From the NCBI GenBank assembly GCA_017473285.1, contig JAFULP010000022.1, forward strand, positions 1-9,808: 9,808 bases of DNA, read 5' to 3'. How positions within the stretch are numbered: the first letter of the stretch is position 1; each line of letters starts with the position of its first letter. The position numbers were made by a program, and so were the translations under genes. This document shows positions 1-7,282 of this stretch, one piece after another. The notes under the pieces are model-generated. The model was not told where the DNA came from and made no database searches. It saw nothing but the letters and a program-made list of their open reading frames with translations. The stretch comes from Clostridia bacterium (GTDB lineage Bacteria > Bacillota > Clostridia > Christensenellales > UBA1242).

Positions 1-3000
1 CGCTACAGGGTTAATTGTGATACTAAATCTATCCGTACTGTCTTGCTTAGTGATATATTCATTTTCAACAGTTATATCCAAATCCAACAACTGGTTATCT
101 ACATATACTTCAATCTTTTTAACAAGACTAAAATCTGATTTGTATATTTCGGTGTAAATTTGACCTTTCTTTACTTGAATATCTACAGTTGGAAGTTTGT
201 AAATATTTGTTAAAACTTCACCCTTGTTGGAGTTTAAATAATATGCATTATTTACTACCAATTCACTATCCACTTGTAAATATAAATCAGTTAGTCCGCT
301 TTGCAATAAATCAAAGTTATATATACATTTTCCATTTTCAATTGCAAAATTTTCGCTTCCGTTTTTAAGTGCTACAGTTTGCTCAGCGCCGTCTATGGTG
401 TATGTCAAATTGTATTGCTTTGCATTATCAACAGCATTCCATTGCAATAATCCGTCGTTTATGCTTATTGTTGAACTATTTAGTTTAACAACATTAATTT
501 CAGCATTTTTGCTATCGAAATAATCCCCTTCATTTGCGTTTGATTTAACTAATATTGATGCTTGACCTGCCTCAATCTTAGTCATTGCATCTAGGCAAAT
601 GTATGTTTTTGCACTGCCACTTCTCATGCAATAACTGCTTTGGTCAACTTCGCCTTGTTGCATAACAATGTTGTACATATACACTTTATCATTATCGTTT
701 TCAATTACAAGCCATTTAAAGTTGTTATCATCCATTTCAATAATGCTAATTGTTGGTACTTTTAAGAACTCGAAGGTATAATCAACTATTCCTTTGTTTG
801 CCAAAGTGTAAGCACTGTTGCTTACAGCCACAAATTTAATTTTATATGACATTTCGGCAACATATTGCACACCATTTTGTTCCATCAACTTTATAACATC
901 TGCAATTTGTAATACATTTTTGCCATTACCAGCAATATTTATGCCAGCAAGGTCAATATATGTATCTTTTCCGTCGAAATTAATTACAAGTATGTAATTT
1001 GTGGCATTGCTAACAACATTAAACTCTATTGTTTGCGTGTTGCGCTTTATGTCGTCAACTCTACCCAAAACTGTCAATTTATTGATAATTTGTGTTTCAT
1101 TTGAACTTACCACATCTTTATCTTGATTGTAGATTGTCGCAAACATATCATATTGGTTTGGATTGGTTAGTAGTGTTGCAATATTTTCTTCTACGATATC
1201 ATAGTTTTGGTCGTGCAAATCAAGTTCAAACCTTGAATTTTGATACACAAAATCGCTTAATATTATGTCGCTATTGCCATTTTCAATTCTTACTTCTAAC
1301 CCATAGCCAGTTTCTGTTAATGCGCTTGTTGGCGTAACCAACAATTTCCCATCAACAATTTCAAAACCACATTTTCCAGCCAATTTTGACACTGCATACT
1401 CAGCAGATGCTGACTGTATCAACAAGTGGTATTCCGCATTTGCCGACACAGGAGTGGCGTGCACTTTTGCAACATATTCGCCCGCCGATGCCATTAGTGA
1501 TGCACAATCCGCTTGATTTGATTTCACTTCAACAGTGCTATTGTTAAGCGTAAAGTTATATGCGCCCACATATCCCTCATCTTGACAAGACATAGTGTAT
1601 GTCATTGTGTCCTTGTCAAAATCAATGTTTGGAGTTGCCAATTTTTTAACTTTTATTTCATTTTCGCCTAATGTTTGGTCGCTATCCAAAATAGTTGCAT
1701 TATCGCCCAATGCTTGAGCCCTATATATATAATCACCCGCCACCAAACTGGTCAAATCGTATTCTTGAGTGGTTATATTTTTATCGGCATTATTTTCAAA
1801 CAATTTGTATGTAACTGCGCCATCAATTTGCCCAATAATCAACTTTGAATTGTCCTTATTCACCGTTATTTGTGGTGTTGATAGTTTTTCAAACGATAAT
1901 GTGGTTCCCAAATTTTGATTATCAGCATCAAATATATTTTTATTATTTCCGTATACAAGTACTTTTGCAATGTATTTACCAACATCAAGCACACTACTAT
2001 CCAAATCAAATTTGTTGCCCGATTTGATGCTGTCTAGTGTGACAATTGGAGTTGTTAGGTTTGCGTCTGTGCTTTTATATATTTCTATTTTATAACCAAC
2101 CGCACTTTCAACACTATTGATTGTAAACTGTTTGTTTGCTAAACTTGATATCGAACCTTCAGCCAATTTTGTAATGCTAATCATGTTTGTATCGGCGTCA
2201 AATACATTGTTTTCGCCCAAACTAGTAACGGATATAGTATATGTATTTGGCTCAAAATTGTATGAAGACAAGTCATAAATATACTGATTTAATTCTTCAT
2301 TATAACTGTATTGTGAGCCAATATTGTCGTCCTTTAACACAACGTCTACAGTTTCGCTTGAATTGGTGTTAAAGGTTAAATGATATTTATTTAAACTATT
2401 TTCGTCTAAATCGGTCCAATACAATTTTTTATTTTCAACCTTAAGTTGCAATCCGCTTAATATTGTCCAAGTGGCTTGAGTTGATGCTTTTGATGATAGT
2501 ATTTCATGACCGTTTCCGCACGCCACGACTTCAATATTGTATGTTCCAGCCTCAAAGTTGCTTATATCATATGTATTGCTTAAAACAAATTGCTTGTTAA
2601 CTAGTGTTGCACCTAAACTATTTTTAATTGTAATCAAATAACCTTCGGCATTTTCAACACTATTCCATGATACAGTGTTGTTTATAATGTTAACTTGTGG
2701 ATAATCCAGTATTGAAAACCCTAATCGGTTTGAATAAATCTTACCGCTGGTTGTGTTAGGTTGGTTTGAATTTGCAAGGATTTCGCAATAATATTCACAT
2801 GCATCCTCGTATTCAACATATATGTAATTGTAAGTAATGTTTTTATATTCATTTAACAGCAAACTACCTTTGTACAATTTAACAGTGTAGTTTTGTGCAT
2901 TGTCTACAAAATCCCAACTGATAACTTTATCGTTAATTGTCACATTTTTAACTGTGCCAACCACTGTATAATTTATTTCAACCGCTTCGCTAGTAAAAAT

Positions 3001-3873
3001 ATTTTCGGCGTCAATGTCGCCATTGTATCCTTCGGCGCTTGGTGTAATTCTTAATACATATTCAGCACCGTTCACGCTGTCCGTCAAGTCCGCAATGCTT
3101 AAATTTAATTGTCCTTCACTATATGTAGAATTGTTAACAATTTTTGATTGTACAACATTGCTGTTTACCAAAATATCCACATCGTATCGTGACACATTTT
3201 TAATAGCATCAAAATACAAAGTTTCATTTTCAACATAAGCGTTGCTAACGCTTGAAAATTTTACAAATGAAATCGGCTCACTGTAGTTTGAATTTTTAAA
3301 TATCTTTCCATCGCCAATCGCCTTCACACTACAAGTAAGAACAGTGTCATACACATTGCTAGATTTGTTTGTAATATTTGCAAAGCTGTATTCGGTGTTG
3401 TTGCCAATATCAATTTCTTGTTCGCCAATTTTAAGCATGTATGAAGATGCGCTCGAATTGTCTTCACTTGTAAAACTAAACTTATTGCCATCAAATTTTA
3501 GATTTGTAGGAGTTTCCAAATCCGTCGCCTCTGCATAAATATCAACAGTTACAATATCGTTAATGTTTTGGTTTTCGTTGCTTACAACTTTTAATTTAAC
3601 TCCCTTTACCGCTTTTAGTGCGGTGATAGTTCCGCCATCAACCTTTAACGCCGTAACATCGCCACTAATCAAGGCATAACTTCGGTCGGTAGCATAACTA
3701 GGTAAAATTTTTATGCTTGGCGTATATTCCTCGCCCACCAACATTGAAATGCTTTGCTCGGTAAATGAAATACTTTCAACTTTTACTTTTGTGTCCTTAC
3801 AAGCAAAAAAGCAAAAGCACGCCATAATAAGCGCAATGCTTAATAACAAATTTTTTGCTTTCATCCTTATCAT
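1..3873 (-). CDS. Large modular surface lipoprotein (Big_2 + ~12-13 FN3-like modules), 3' partial
   Basis: Open without a stop from the ATG at 3873 to base 1 (1291 codons); the C-terminus is off-window. Residues 1-25 form a lipoprotein-type signal peptide: basic MIRMKAK, a hydrophobic core, then CFFAC with Cys25 as likely lipidated residue, although Phe at -3 is not ideal. Residues 31-115 resemble a Big_2 Ig-like domain (VESISFTEQSISMLVGEEY, then a TALKVDG/ITALKAV pair). From about 118 onward come repeats of 81-106 residues, each opening with a strand such as VISWDFVDNAQNY (318) or TVSWNSVENAEGY (400), typical of FN3-like modules in Clostridia. Many junctions carry KL followed by a Pro- or Ser-containing turn (KLSTP 663, KLATP 744, KLPTV 1226). 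The start is set by AAGGGG at 3879-3884, five bases before ATG 3873; an in-frame ATG at 3864 is possible. Inference: cell-surface binding or structural protein, ligand unknown. No enzyme domain is visible. Confidence 0.9.
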   Translation of the reverse strand, partial: MIRMKAKNLLLSIALIMACFCFFACKDTKVKVESISFTEQSISMLVGEEYTPSIKILPSYATDRSYALISGDVTALKVDGGTITALKAVKGVKLKVVSNENQNINDIVTVDIYAEATDLETPTNLKFDGNKFSFTSEDNSSASSYMLKIGEQEIDIGNNTEYSFANITNKSSNVYDTVLTCSVKAIGDGKIFKNSNYSEPISFVKFSSVSNAYVENETLYFDAIKNVSRYDVDILVNSNVVQSKIVNNSTYSEGQLNLSIADLTDSVNGAEYVLRITPSAEGYNGDIDAENIFTSEAVEINYTVVGTVKNVTINDKVISWDFVDNAQNYTVKLYKGSLLLNEYKNITYNYIYVEYEDACEYYCEILANSNQPNTTSGKIYSNRLGFSILDYPQVNIINNTVSWNSVENAEGYLITIKNSLGATLVNKQFVLSNTYDISNFEAGTYNIEVVACGNGHEILSSKASTQATWTILSGLQLKVENKKLYWTDLDENSLNKYHLTFNTNSSETVDVVLKDDNIGSQYSYNEELNQYIYDLSSYNFEPNTYTISVTSLGENNVFDADTNMISITKLAEGSISSLANKQFTINSVESAVGYKIEIYKSTDANLTTPIVTLDSIKSGNKFDLDSSVLDVGKYIAKVLVYGNNKNIFDADNQNLGTTLSFEKLSTPQITVNKDNSKLIIGQIDGAVTYKLFENNADKNITTQEYDLTSLVAGDYIYRAQALGDNATILDSDQTLGENEIKVKKLATPNIDFDKDTMTYTMSCQDEGYVGAYNFTLNNSTVEVKSNQADCASLMASAGEYVAKVHATPVSANAEYHLLIQSASAEYAVSKLAGKCGFEIVDGKLLVTPTSALTETGYGLEVRIENGNSDIILSDFVYQNSRFELDLHDQNYDIVEENIATLLTNPNQYDMFATIYNQDKDVVSSNETQIINKLTVLGRVDDIKRNTQTIEFNVVSNATNYILVINFDGKDTYIDLAGINIAGNGKNVLQIADVIKLMEQNGVQYVAEMSYKIKFVAVSNSAYTLANKGIVDYTFEFLKVPTISIIEMDDNNFKWLVIENDNDKVYMYNIVMQQGEVDQSSYCMRSGSAKTYICLDAMTKIEAGQASILVKSNANEGDYFDSKNAEINVVKLNSSTISINDGLLQWNAVDNAKQYNLTYTIDGAEQTVALKNGSENFAIENGKCIYNFDLLQSGLTDLYLQVDSELVVNNAYYLNSNKGEVLTNIYKLPTVDIQVKKGQIYTEIYKSDFSLVKKIEVYVDNQLLDLDITVENEYITKQDSTDRFSITINPVA

Positions 3874-3909
3874 ATCTTCCCCTTATTGTAATGATAATTT
3901 CTTGATATT

Positions 3910-3938
3910 ATTTTAACACAATATATGATTTTTATCAA
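3910..3938 (-). promoter_or_regulatory. Sigma-A type promoter of the large lipoprotein gene
   Basis: Read on the minus strand: -35 TTGATA (3938-3933), a 17-base spacer, then -10 TAAAAT (3915-3910). Each box matches consensus at five of six positions. The predicted start point near 3903 gives a leader of about 30 bases that includes the SD at 3884-3879. Confidence 0.7.
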
Positions 3939-4141
3939 ATAAATTAAGCAAGTTTTATATATAATATATTAAAGGGCATTTTAAGTGAAAGTTTTATAAA
4001 TTTTATTTCGATAAAAATATTTAAAAATTAAATAAAAATGATTAATAAATCCGATATCCACCTTAAAATAAGGCGTTTGCATATTTTTAAGCAATTTAAT
4101 ATTTTTTGCATTAAATTATTTAATTAATCATATATAAAACT
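3939..4141. other. AT-rich divergent intergenic region
   Basis: This spacer lies between the lipoprotein promoter and the start of the plus-strand orphan gene. It has no coding potential that I can see. It contains a short inverted repeat CCTTA-AAA-TAAGG near 4060-4075 and two copies of TTTGCAT, around 4077 and 4105. A TATAAT at 3960-3965 has no matching -35 at a usable distance. Immediately before ATG 4142 there is a -10-like TATATA (4131-4136) overlapping TATAAA (4133-4138), with only a poor -35 (TTGCAT, 4106-4111). Confidence 0.5.
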
Positions 4142-4570
4142 ATGAAAGATTTTGATTTTGTTCTTACAAATGAAGAATATGGGCAATTAAATAATGAATA
4201 TCATAAAATTTTAAACACTCAACCACACTTTGACACAACTCAACTAAACACTTTGATTAAAGTTGTGCAAAACAATAATTTTCAAATGCCACTAACCCTA
4301 CAAAATCAAATATTAGACCTATTGCTAAACGCCAAACAAATACTAGATATTATAACTCAAAATAATAATATTGCAAACACCAACTTGAGCAACAATCCTT
4401 TTCAATTAATCCAAAACCTTAGTCAAATTTCTTATCAACTAAATTCGTTCACTTTTAAAAATGCTTATCAAATTTTATATTCAAAAGCCAATAATTTAAT
4501 TATTAAAACAATAAATTTAATTTCGGAATATTTTTCAAATAAAAATTTAAAAATATATAAATTTATTTAA
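4142..4570 (+). CDS. Hypothetical Asn/Gln-rich 142-residue protein
   Basis: I do not recognise a family. The product has about 27% Asn plus Gln (25 N, 14 Q), a single Gly (residue 14), no Cys, no Trp and no signal peptide. Hydrophobic residues recur at helical spacing (for example LTLQNQILDLLLNAKQILDI, 51-70), so it is probably a mainly alpha-helical soluble protein. Support for a real gene: 142 open codons in DNA rich in stop triplets, and a clean intrinsic terminator 12 bases after the TAA. Against: there is no SD before ATG 4142, and the next in-frame ATG is at residue 49. A -10-like TATATA lies six bases upstream, so the mRNA could be leaderless. It stands alone on the plus strand, divergent from the lipoprotein gene and convergent with trmN6. 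It uses CTA for Leu noticeably often. Confidence 0.6.
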   Translation: MKDFDFVLTNEEYGQLNNEYHKILNTQPHFDTTQLNTLIKVVQNNNFQMPLTLQNQILDLLLNAKQILDIITQNNNIANTNLSNNPFQLIQNLSQISYQLNSFTFKNAYQILYSKANNLIIKTINLISEYFSNKNLKIYKFI

Positions 4571-4582
4571 ATTAATTAAAAC

Positions 4583-4606
4583 ATAGCGAAAATTCGCTAT
4601 TTTTTA
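4583..4606 (+). terminator. Intrinsic terminator of the 142-residue orphan gene
   Basis: ATAGCGAA (4583-4590) and TTCGCTAT (4593-4600) are perfect inverse complements. They form a hairpin with a small AT loop, followed directly by a T run (4600-4605) and more T-rich sequence. It begins 12 bases after the stop codon. The T tract is on the plus-strand side, so it serves the upstream plus-strand gene best. Confidence 0.8.
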
Positions 4607-4794
4607 ATATTTTATTTAATTTTTATTTATTTTTAACAGTTTTCCCCCCCCCACTTAAATGTTTATCAGCATCCAAATACATTAATGCAGACACCGTACA
4701 AAAACACGCTCAACATTTAACTTTTGCAATAGGCACCAATAACACAAAAATAAAATGGGTACTATATTTTTATTAAATACAAGAGCTGTAAATC
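4607..4794. other. Intergenic patch with C9 homopolymer; possible degenerate or dispersed element
   Basis: This gap separates the orphan's terminator from the stop of trmN6. A run of nine C (4644-4652) is conspicuous in such AT-rich DNA. The sequence from about 4653 to 4760 is less AT-rich than its flanks. A short plus-strand frame stays open across the run (…FPPPLKCLSASKYINAD…) and ends at a TAA near 4773, and a short minus-strand frame contains the run as Gly codons. Neither has an ATG with an SD. The near-inverted heptamers TTAACAG (4633-4639) and CTGTAAA (4786-4792) bracket the patch with one mismatch and no evident target duplication. I see no convincing terminator for the trmN6 operon here, only a weak TACA/TGTA stem at 4778-4790. 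Confidence 0.4.
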
Positions 4795-5460
4795 TTATAA
4801 CGTCATTTCATTTACAACTTTAATTTTTACACCACTTTTGCCATATTTTACACTTTCAATTAAACACACTGTAGCATTTTCGCCAGAATGGCATATTTGC
4901 ATTCGTTTTACTTCAAACCCGTTAACTTTCAAATCTATCACACACTCGCACAATCTATCAGCAGGAATAATTATATAAAATTTGCCATTAACCTTAATCA
5001 ACTCTCCCGCCTTTTTGGTTATTTGCTGTAAATTGGTTGCAATTTCATGACGACACATTGCAACATTTTCATTTTGCTTAACTTTGCCAGTTAATTTAAA
5101 ATATGGCGGGTTACACAATATAACATCTAAAGGTTTTTCAAAGTCGTTTTTACTTAAATTATTTAAATGTTTACATAAAATTGTACATCTTTCACTCAAA
5201 TTGTTTAATTTTATATTTTTATTAATTAATTCGCACATTTTTTCTTGAATATCATTAAAATACAATTTGTTAAACGGCGCAATGCTATACGCATACAATC
5301 CAACCACTCCACAACCTGCACACATATCCAGAACATTATCGGTGCGTTTTGTTTTGCAAAATTTGGCAAGTTTTATAGCATCCGATGTAAACTTATACAA
5401 ATTTTCATCTTGACAAACTTTAATCCCGTTTTCAAAATGTTCCAAACTTAAATTAGTCAT
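4795..5460 (-). CDS. trmN6: TrmN6/YabB-like N6-adenine tRNA methyltransferase
   Basis: A Rossmann-fold SAM-dependent methyltransferase of the COG4123 type (YabB in B. subtilis; E. coli TrmN6 methylates A37 of tRNA1-Val). Visible features in the 221 residues: a family-like N-terminal stretch ending YKFTSDAIKLAKF (22-34), SAM-binding motif I DMCAGCGVVGL (45-55), an acidic residue at the end of strand 2 (YFND, 67-70), the adenine N6-methylase motif NPPY (117-120), RHE (137-139) and a C-terminal tail ending in a KYGKSGVKIK-like segment. I place the start at ATG 5460, not the in-frame GTG 5466: AAGG at 5468-5471 is seven bases from the ATG but only one from the GTG. The frame overlaps the end of ricT by eight bases (ATGACTAA), suggesting coupled translation. 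It is the last gene of the holB operon. Substrate specificity is inferred from family and context. Confidence 0.9.
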   Translation of the reverse strand: MTNLSLEHFENGIKVCQDENLYKFTSDAIKLAKFCKTKRTDNVLDMCAGCGVVGLYAYSIAPFNKLYFNDIQEKMCELINKNIKLNNLSERCTILCKHLNNLSKNDFEKPLDVILCNPPYFKLTGKVKQNENVAMCRHEIATNLQQITKKAGELIKVNGKFYIIIPADRLCECVIDLKVNGFEVKRMQICHSGENATVCLIESVKYGKSGVKIKVVNEMTL

Positions 5461-6256
5461 CTTCACGCCTTATTTTTGAAAACTTTACCTCATCAAGTGG
5501 ATACATTTTTCGCTCAGTTTCGTCCCCACGGTTAAAAATCACTTCAACTTGCTCGTGCAATACATCAACAGACTTAACCTCACCTTCGCCGTCCGCAGTT
5601 CCAACTCGTTGACCAACTTTTGGCATACGGCTAAGTGTTTCGGCATAAACATCATCCTCATATTTTAGACAACAAAGAAGTTTGCCACACATACCATTTA
5701 GTTTGGTCGGATTTAACGATAACCCTTGATTTTTAGCCATTTTAATAGTAACCTTATCAAAATCGCTTAAGTGTGCCTTACAACAACACACTCTGCCACA
5801 TATACCTATAGCACCCATACTTTGTACTTGGTCACGACTTCCAATTTGATGCATTTCAATACGGGCTTTCATTTTTACTGCCAAACTTTTAACAATTTCC
5901 CTAAAATCTACACGATTTTCCGCTGTGTAATTGATGATAACCTTTTCGTTATCCAAAGTGTATTCAATCAAACACAACTTCATATCCAATCTAAACTTTT
6001 TAATCTCTTCTTTTACCATAGGGATTAAAGATTTGGCTTTTTCCACATTCTCTTTTGCCTTTTGTAAATCCTCGTTAGTTGCCACACGCACAAAATCAAG
6101 GGCTTCGGGCGCTTCACCGTCCTTATATTTAACCACAGTGCCCACTTCCAAGCCTCTTGCAGTATTCACCACTAAACTTGTCCTTAGGTCAAATTGTTGG
6201 CCGGTAGTGTAGTATAAAATTTTAGGATTTCCGTTAAATATTAGTCCTACTTGCAT
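5453..6256 (-). CDS. ricT: RicT (YaaT), PSP1-domain Fe-S protein of the Ric complex
   Basis: 267 residues, close to the family length (about 275 in B. subtilis). The PSP1 domain covers roughly residues 60-148. It is followed by the cysteine motifs GICGRVCCC (151-159) and NGMCGKLLCC (187-196) that mark this family. In B. subtilis, RicT joins RicA (YmcA) and RicF (YlbF) in a complex carrying [4Fe-4S] clusters; it affects mRNA maturation by RNase Y, and through it biofilm formation, competence and sporulation. The C-terminal segment GQRVGTADGEGEVKSVDVLHEQVEVIF (215-241) looks like a small beta-barrel add-on. ATG 6256 has a strong SD, AAGGAGA (6264-6270), seven bases away. The start lies ten bases inside the end of holB. 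Oddity: Cys157 occupies a position that is normally Leu in the first motif. RicA and RicF are not in this window. Confidence 0.95.
   Translation of the reverse strand: MQVGLIFNGNPKILYYTTGQQFDLRTSLVVNTARGLEVGTVVKYKDGEAPEALDFVRVATNEDLQKAKENVEKAKSLIPMVKEEIKKFRLDMKLCLIEYTLDNEKVIINYTAENRVDFREIVKSLAVKMKARIEMHQIGSRDQVQSMGAIGICGRVCCCKAHLSDFDKVTIKMAKNQGLSLNPTKLNGMCGKLLCCLKYEDDVYAETLSRMPKVGQRVGTADGEGEVKSVDVLHEQVEVIFNRGDETERKMYPLDEVKFSKIRREDD
5468..5471 (-). promoter_or_regulatory. SD site that selects ATG 5460 for trmN6
   Basis: AAGG on the minus strand, inside the 3' end of ricT. The spacing to ATG 5460 is seven bases, while the upstream GTG 5466 would be only one base away. Confidence 0.65.
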
Positions 6257-7167
6257 AAATATTTCTCCTTTAATATATTGTAAAGCAATTGGTCCAGCAC
6301 ATAGTTAAAATTAACATTTGATTCAATCATTTTAATAGAATTATCAATTAGTTTTAACATCTTTATTAGCACCGTAACATTGAATACTGATTGCATATAG
6401 CCGATAAATTGCTCACTAAACACTCCTTGTTGATTAGTTATAGTACAATTAGTGGCACTTAGTAGCAAGTTTAAATATTGCTTGCGTTGCTCTGGTTTGA
6501 TGCGCAATTTACTTACAATATTTGGTATGTCGGCGCTTGATTTTAGCCCATATATTGACTGCTCCACCACTTGTAGCACATCCGCATCTTGGCTGGTTGA
6601 ATACTTTACAGCATCAGTCATAGTTATATCACAATGTAAAAATTTATCTATATTAATGCCTTGATTGATTAAATCTTGAGCAACAATCTCCAAATCAATG
6701 CGTGGAATGTAGTGCTTACTTAACCTACTTCTAACAGTTGGCAATAATTTTTCAATATTAGTGCACGTCAACACAAAAATCACTTGCGGATTAGGCTCTT
6801 CCAAAGTTTTTAATAGTTTGTTTTGAGCCGTTTCATTAATGCCATCAGCATTGGTAATAAGTATCACTTTGTGACCATACACCATAGGTTTTAATTGTAC
6901 ATTATCAATTATCCCTTCAATATCAGCAACCTGCAATGTCGGCTTATCAATAACTAGCATGTCAGGATTTTTATTTATATCCGTCCTTTTGCACGCCTCA
7001 CACTGTCCGCAGGTCGGTTTCCCGCAAAAAATTGACGCAACAAAAACCTTAGCAAGTTCAATGTTAAGCATAGCATCTTCGCCATAAAATAAATATGCGT
7101 GCGAATGCTTAGCAATGTCTTGCTTAAGATTATTAAATGTCTTAGTGCTAATTAATGCTTTTAACAT
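6247..7167 (-). CDS. holB: DNA polymerase III delta-prime subunit (HolB), degenerate P-loop
   Basis: Clamp-loader subunit of the replicative polymerase. Family features in the 306 residues: HAYLF (23-27) before the P-loop position, a four-cysteine zinc module (Cys48, 53, 56, 59 in CGKPTCGQCEAC), and the diagnostic QNKLLKTLEEP (115-125) after NADGIN. The Walker A is lost: GEDAMLNIE at 29-37 replaces the GPxGxGK pattern. The sensor-1 SRC is SRL (147-149). Delta-prime is commonly a non-hydrolysing stator, so this need not impair function. I choose ATG 7167 over the in-frame GTG 7173 because neither has an SD and the promoter's predicted start point is exactly 7167. It leads the operon, and its TAG overlaps the start of ricT by ten bases. 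Compared with B. subtilis, yabA between ricT and yabB is absent. Confidence 0.93.
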   Translation of the reverse strand: MLKALISTKTFNNLKQDIAKHSHAYLFYGEDAMLNIELAKVFVASIFCGKPTCGQCEACKRTDINKNPDMLVIDKPTLQVADIEGIIDNVQLKPMVYGHKVILITNADGINETAQNKLLKTLEEPNPQVIFVLTCTNIEKLLPTVRSRLSKHYIPRIDLEIVAQDLINQGINIDKFLHCDITMTDAVKYSTSQDADVLQVVEQSIYGLKSSADIPNIVSKLRIKPEQRKQYLNLLLSATNCTITNQQGVFSEQFIGYMQSVFNVTVLIKMLKLIDNSIKMIESNVNFNYVLDQLLYNILKEKYLCK

Positions 7168-7173
7168 AAACAC

Positions 7174-7202
7174 ATTATATCATATATAATATTTTTTTTC
7201 AA
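7174..7202 (-). promoter_or_regulatory. Near-consensus promoter of the holB-ricT-trmN6 operon
   Basis: Minus strand: -35 TTGAAA (7202-7197, five of six), a 17-base spacer, and a perfect -10 TATAAT (7179-7174). Normal spacing puts +1 at 7167, the A of the holB ATG. No other promoter as good was found between uppP and holB, and no SD precedes the ATG. Confidence 0.75.
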
Positions 7203-7230
7203 TAAAATATTTAAAATTAAATTTTAATGG

Positions 7231-7261
7231 CAAAAATCAACATTTATCTCAACGATTTTTG
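7231..7261 (-). terminator. Inverted repeat downstream of uppP, possible weak terminator
   Basis: CAAAAATC (7231-7238) and GATTTTTG (7254-7261) are perfect inverse complements around a 15-base loop, 22 bases after the uppP stop and before the holB promoter. The arms are AT-rich and the loop is long, so the hairpin would be weak. The minus-strand sequence after it is only moderately T-rich. Read-through from uppP into holB therefore remains possible. Confidence 0.35.
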
Positions 7262-7282
7262 ATAAATTAAATTATATTTTTA

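Noticed and set aside
1092..3916. Several plus-strand frames (1092-1337, 1845-2027, 3014-3238, 3344-3538, 3713-3916)
   Set aside because: All lie opposite the 1291-codon lipoprotein frame, and their translations show no family features; they are antisense shadows.
3960..3965. Perfect TATAAT on the plus strand as a promoter of the orphan gene
   Set aside because: There is no -35-like hexamer 15-19 bases upstream. Such hexamers are frequent by chance in this AT-rich spacer.
4636..4773. Short open frame running through the C9 tract as a small gene
   Set aside because: It has no start codon with an SD and no recognisable product, and its reading frame depends on the exact length of a homopolymer.
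5464..5466. GTG as the start of trmN6
   Set aside because: The SD AAGG would be only one base away. ATG 5460 has normal seven-base spacing.
7171..7173. GTG as the start of holB
   Set aside because: It would fall upstream of the predicted transcription start and has no SD. ATG 7167 coincides with predicted +1.
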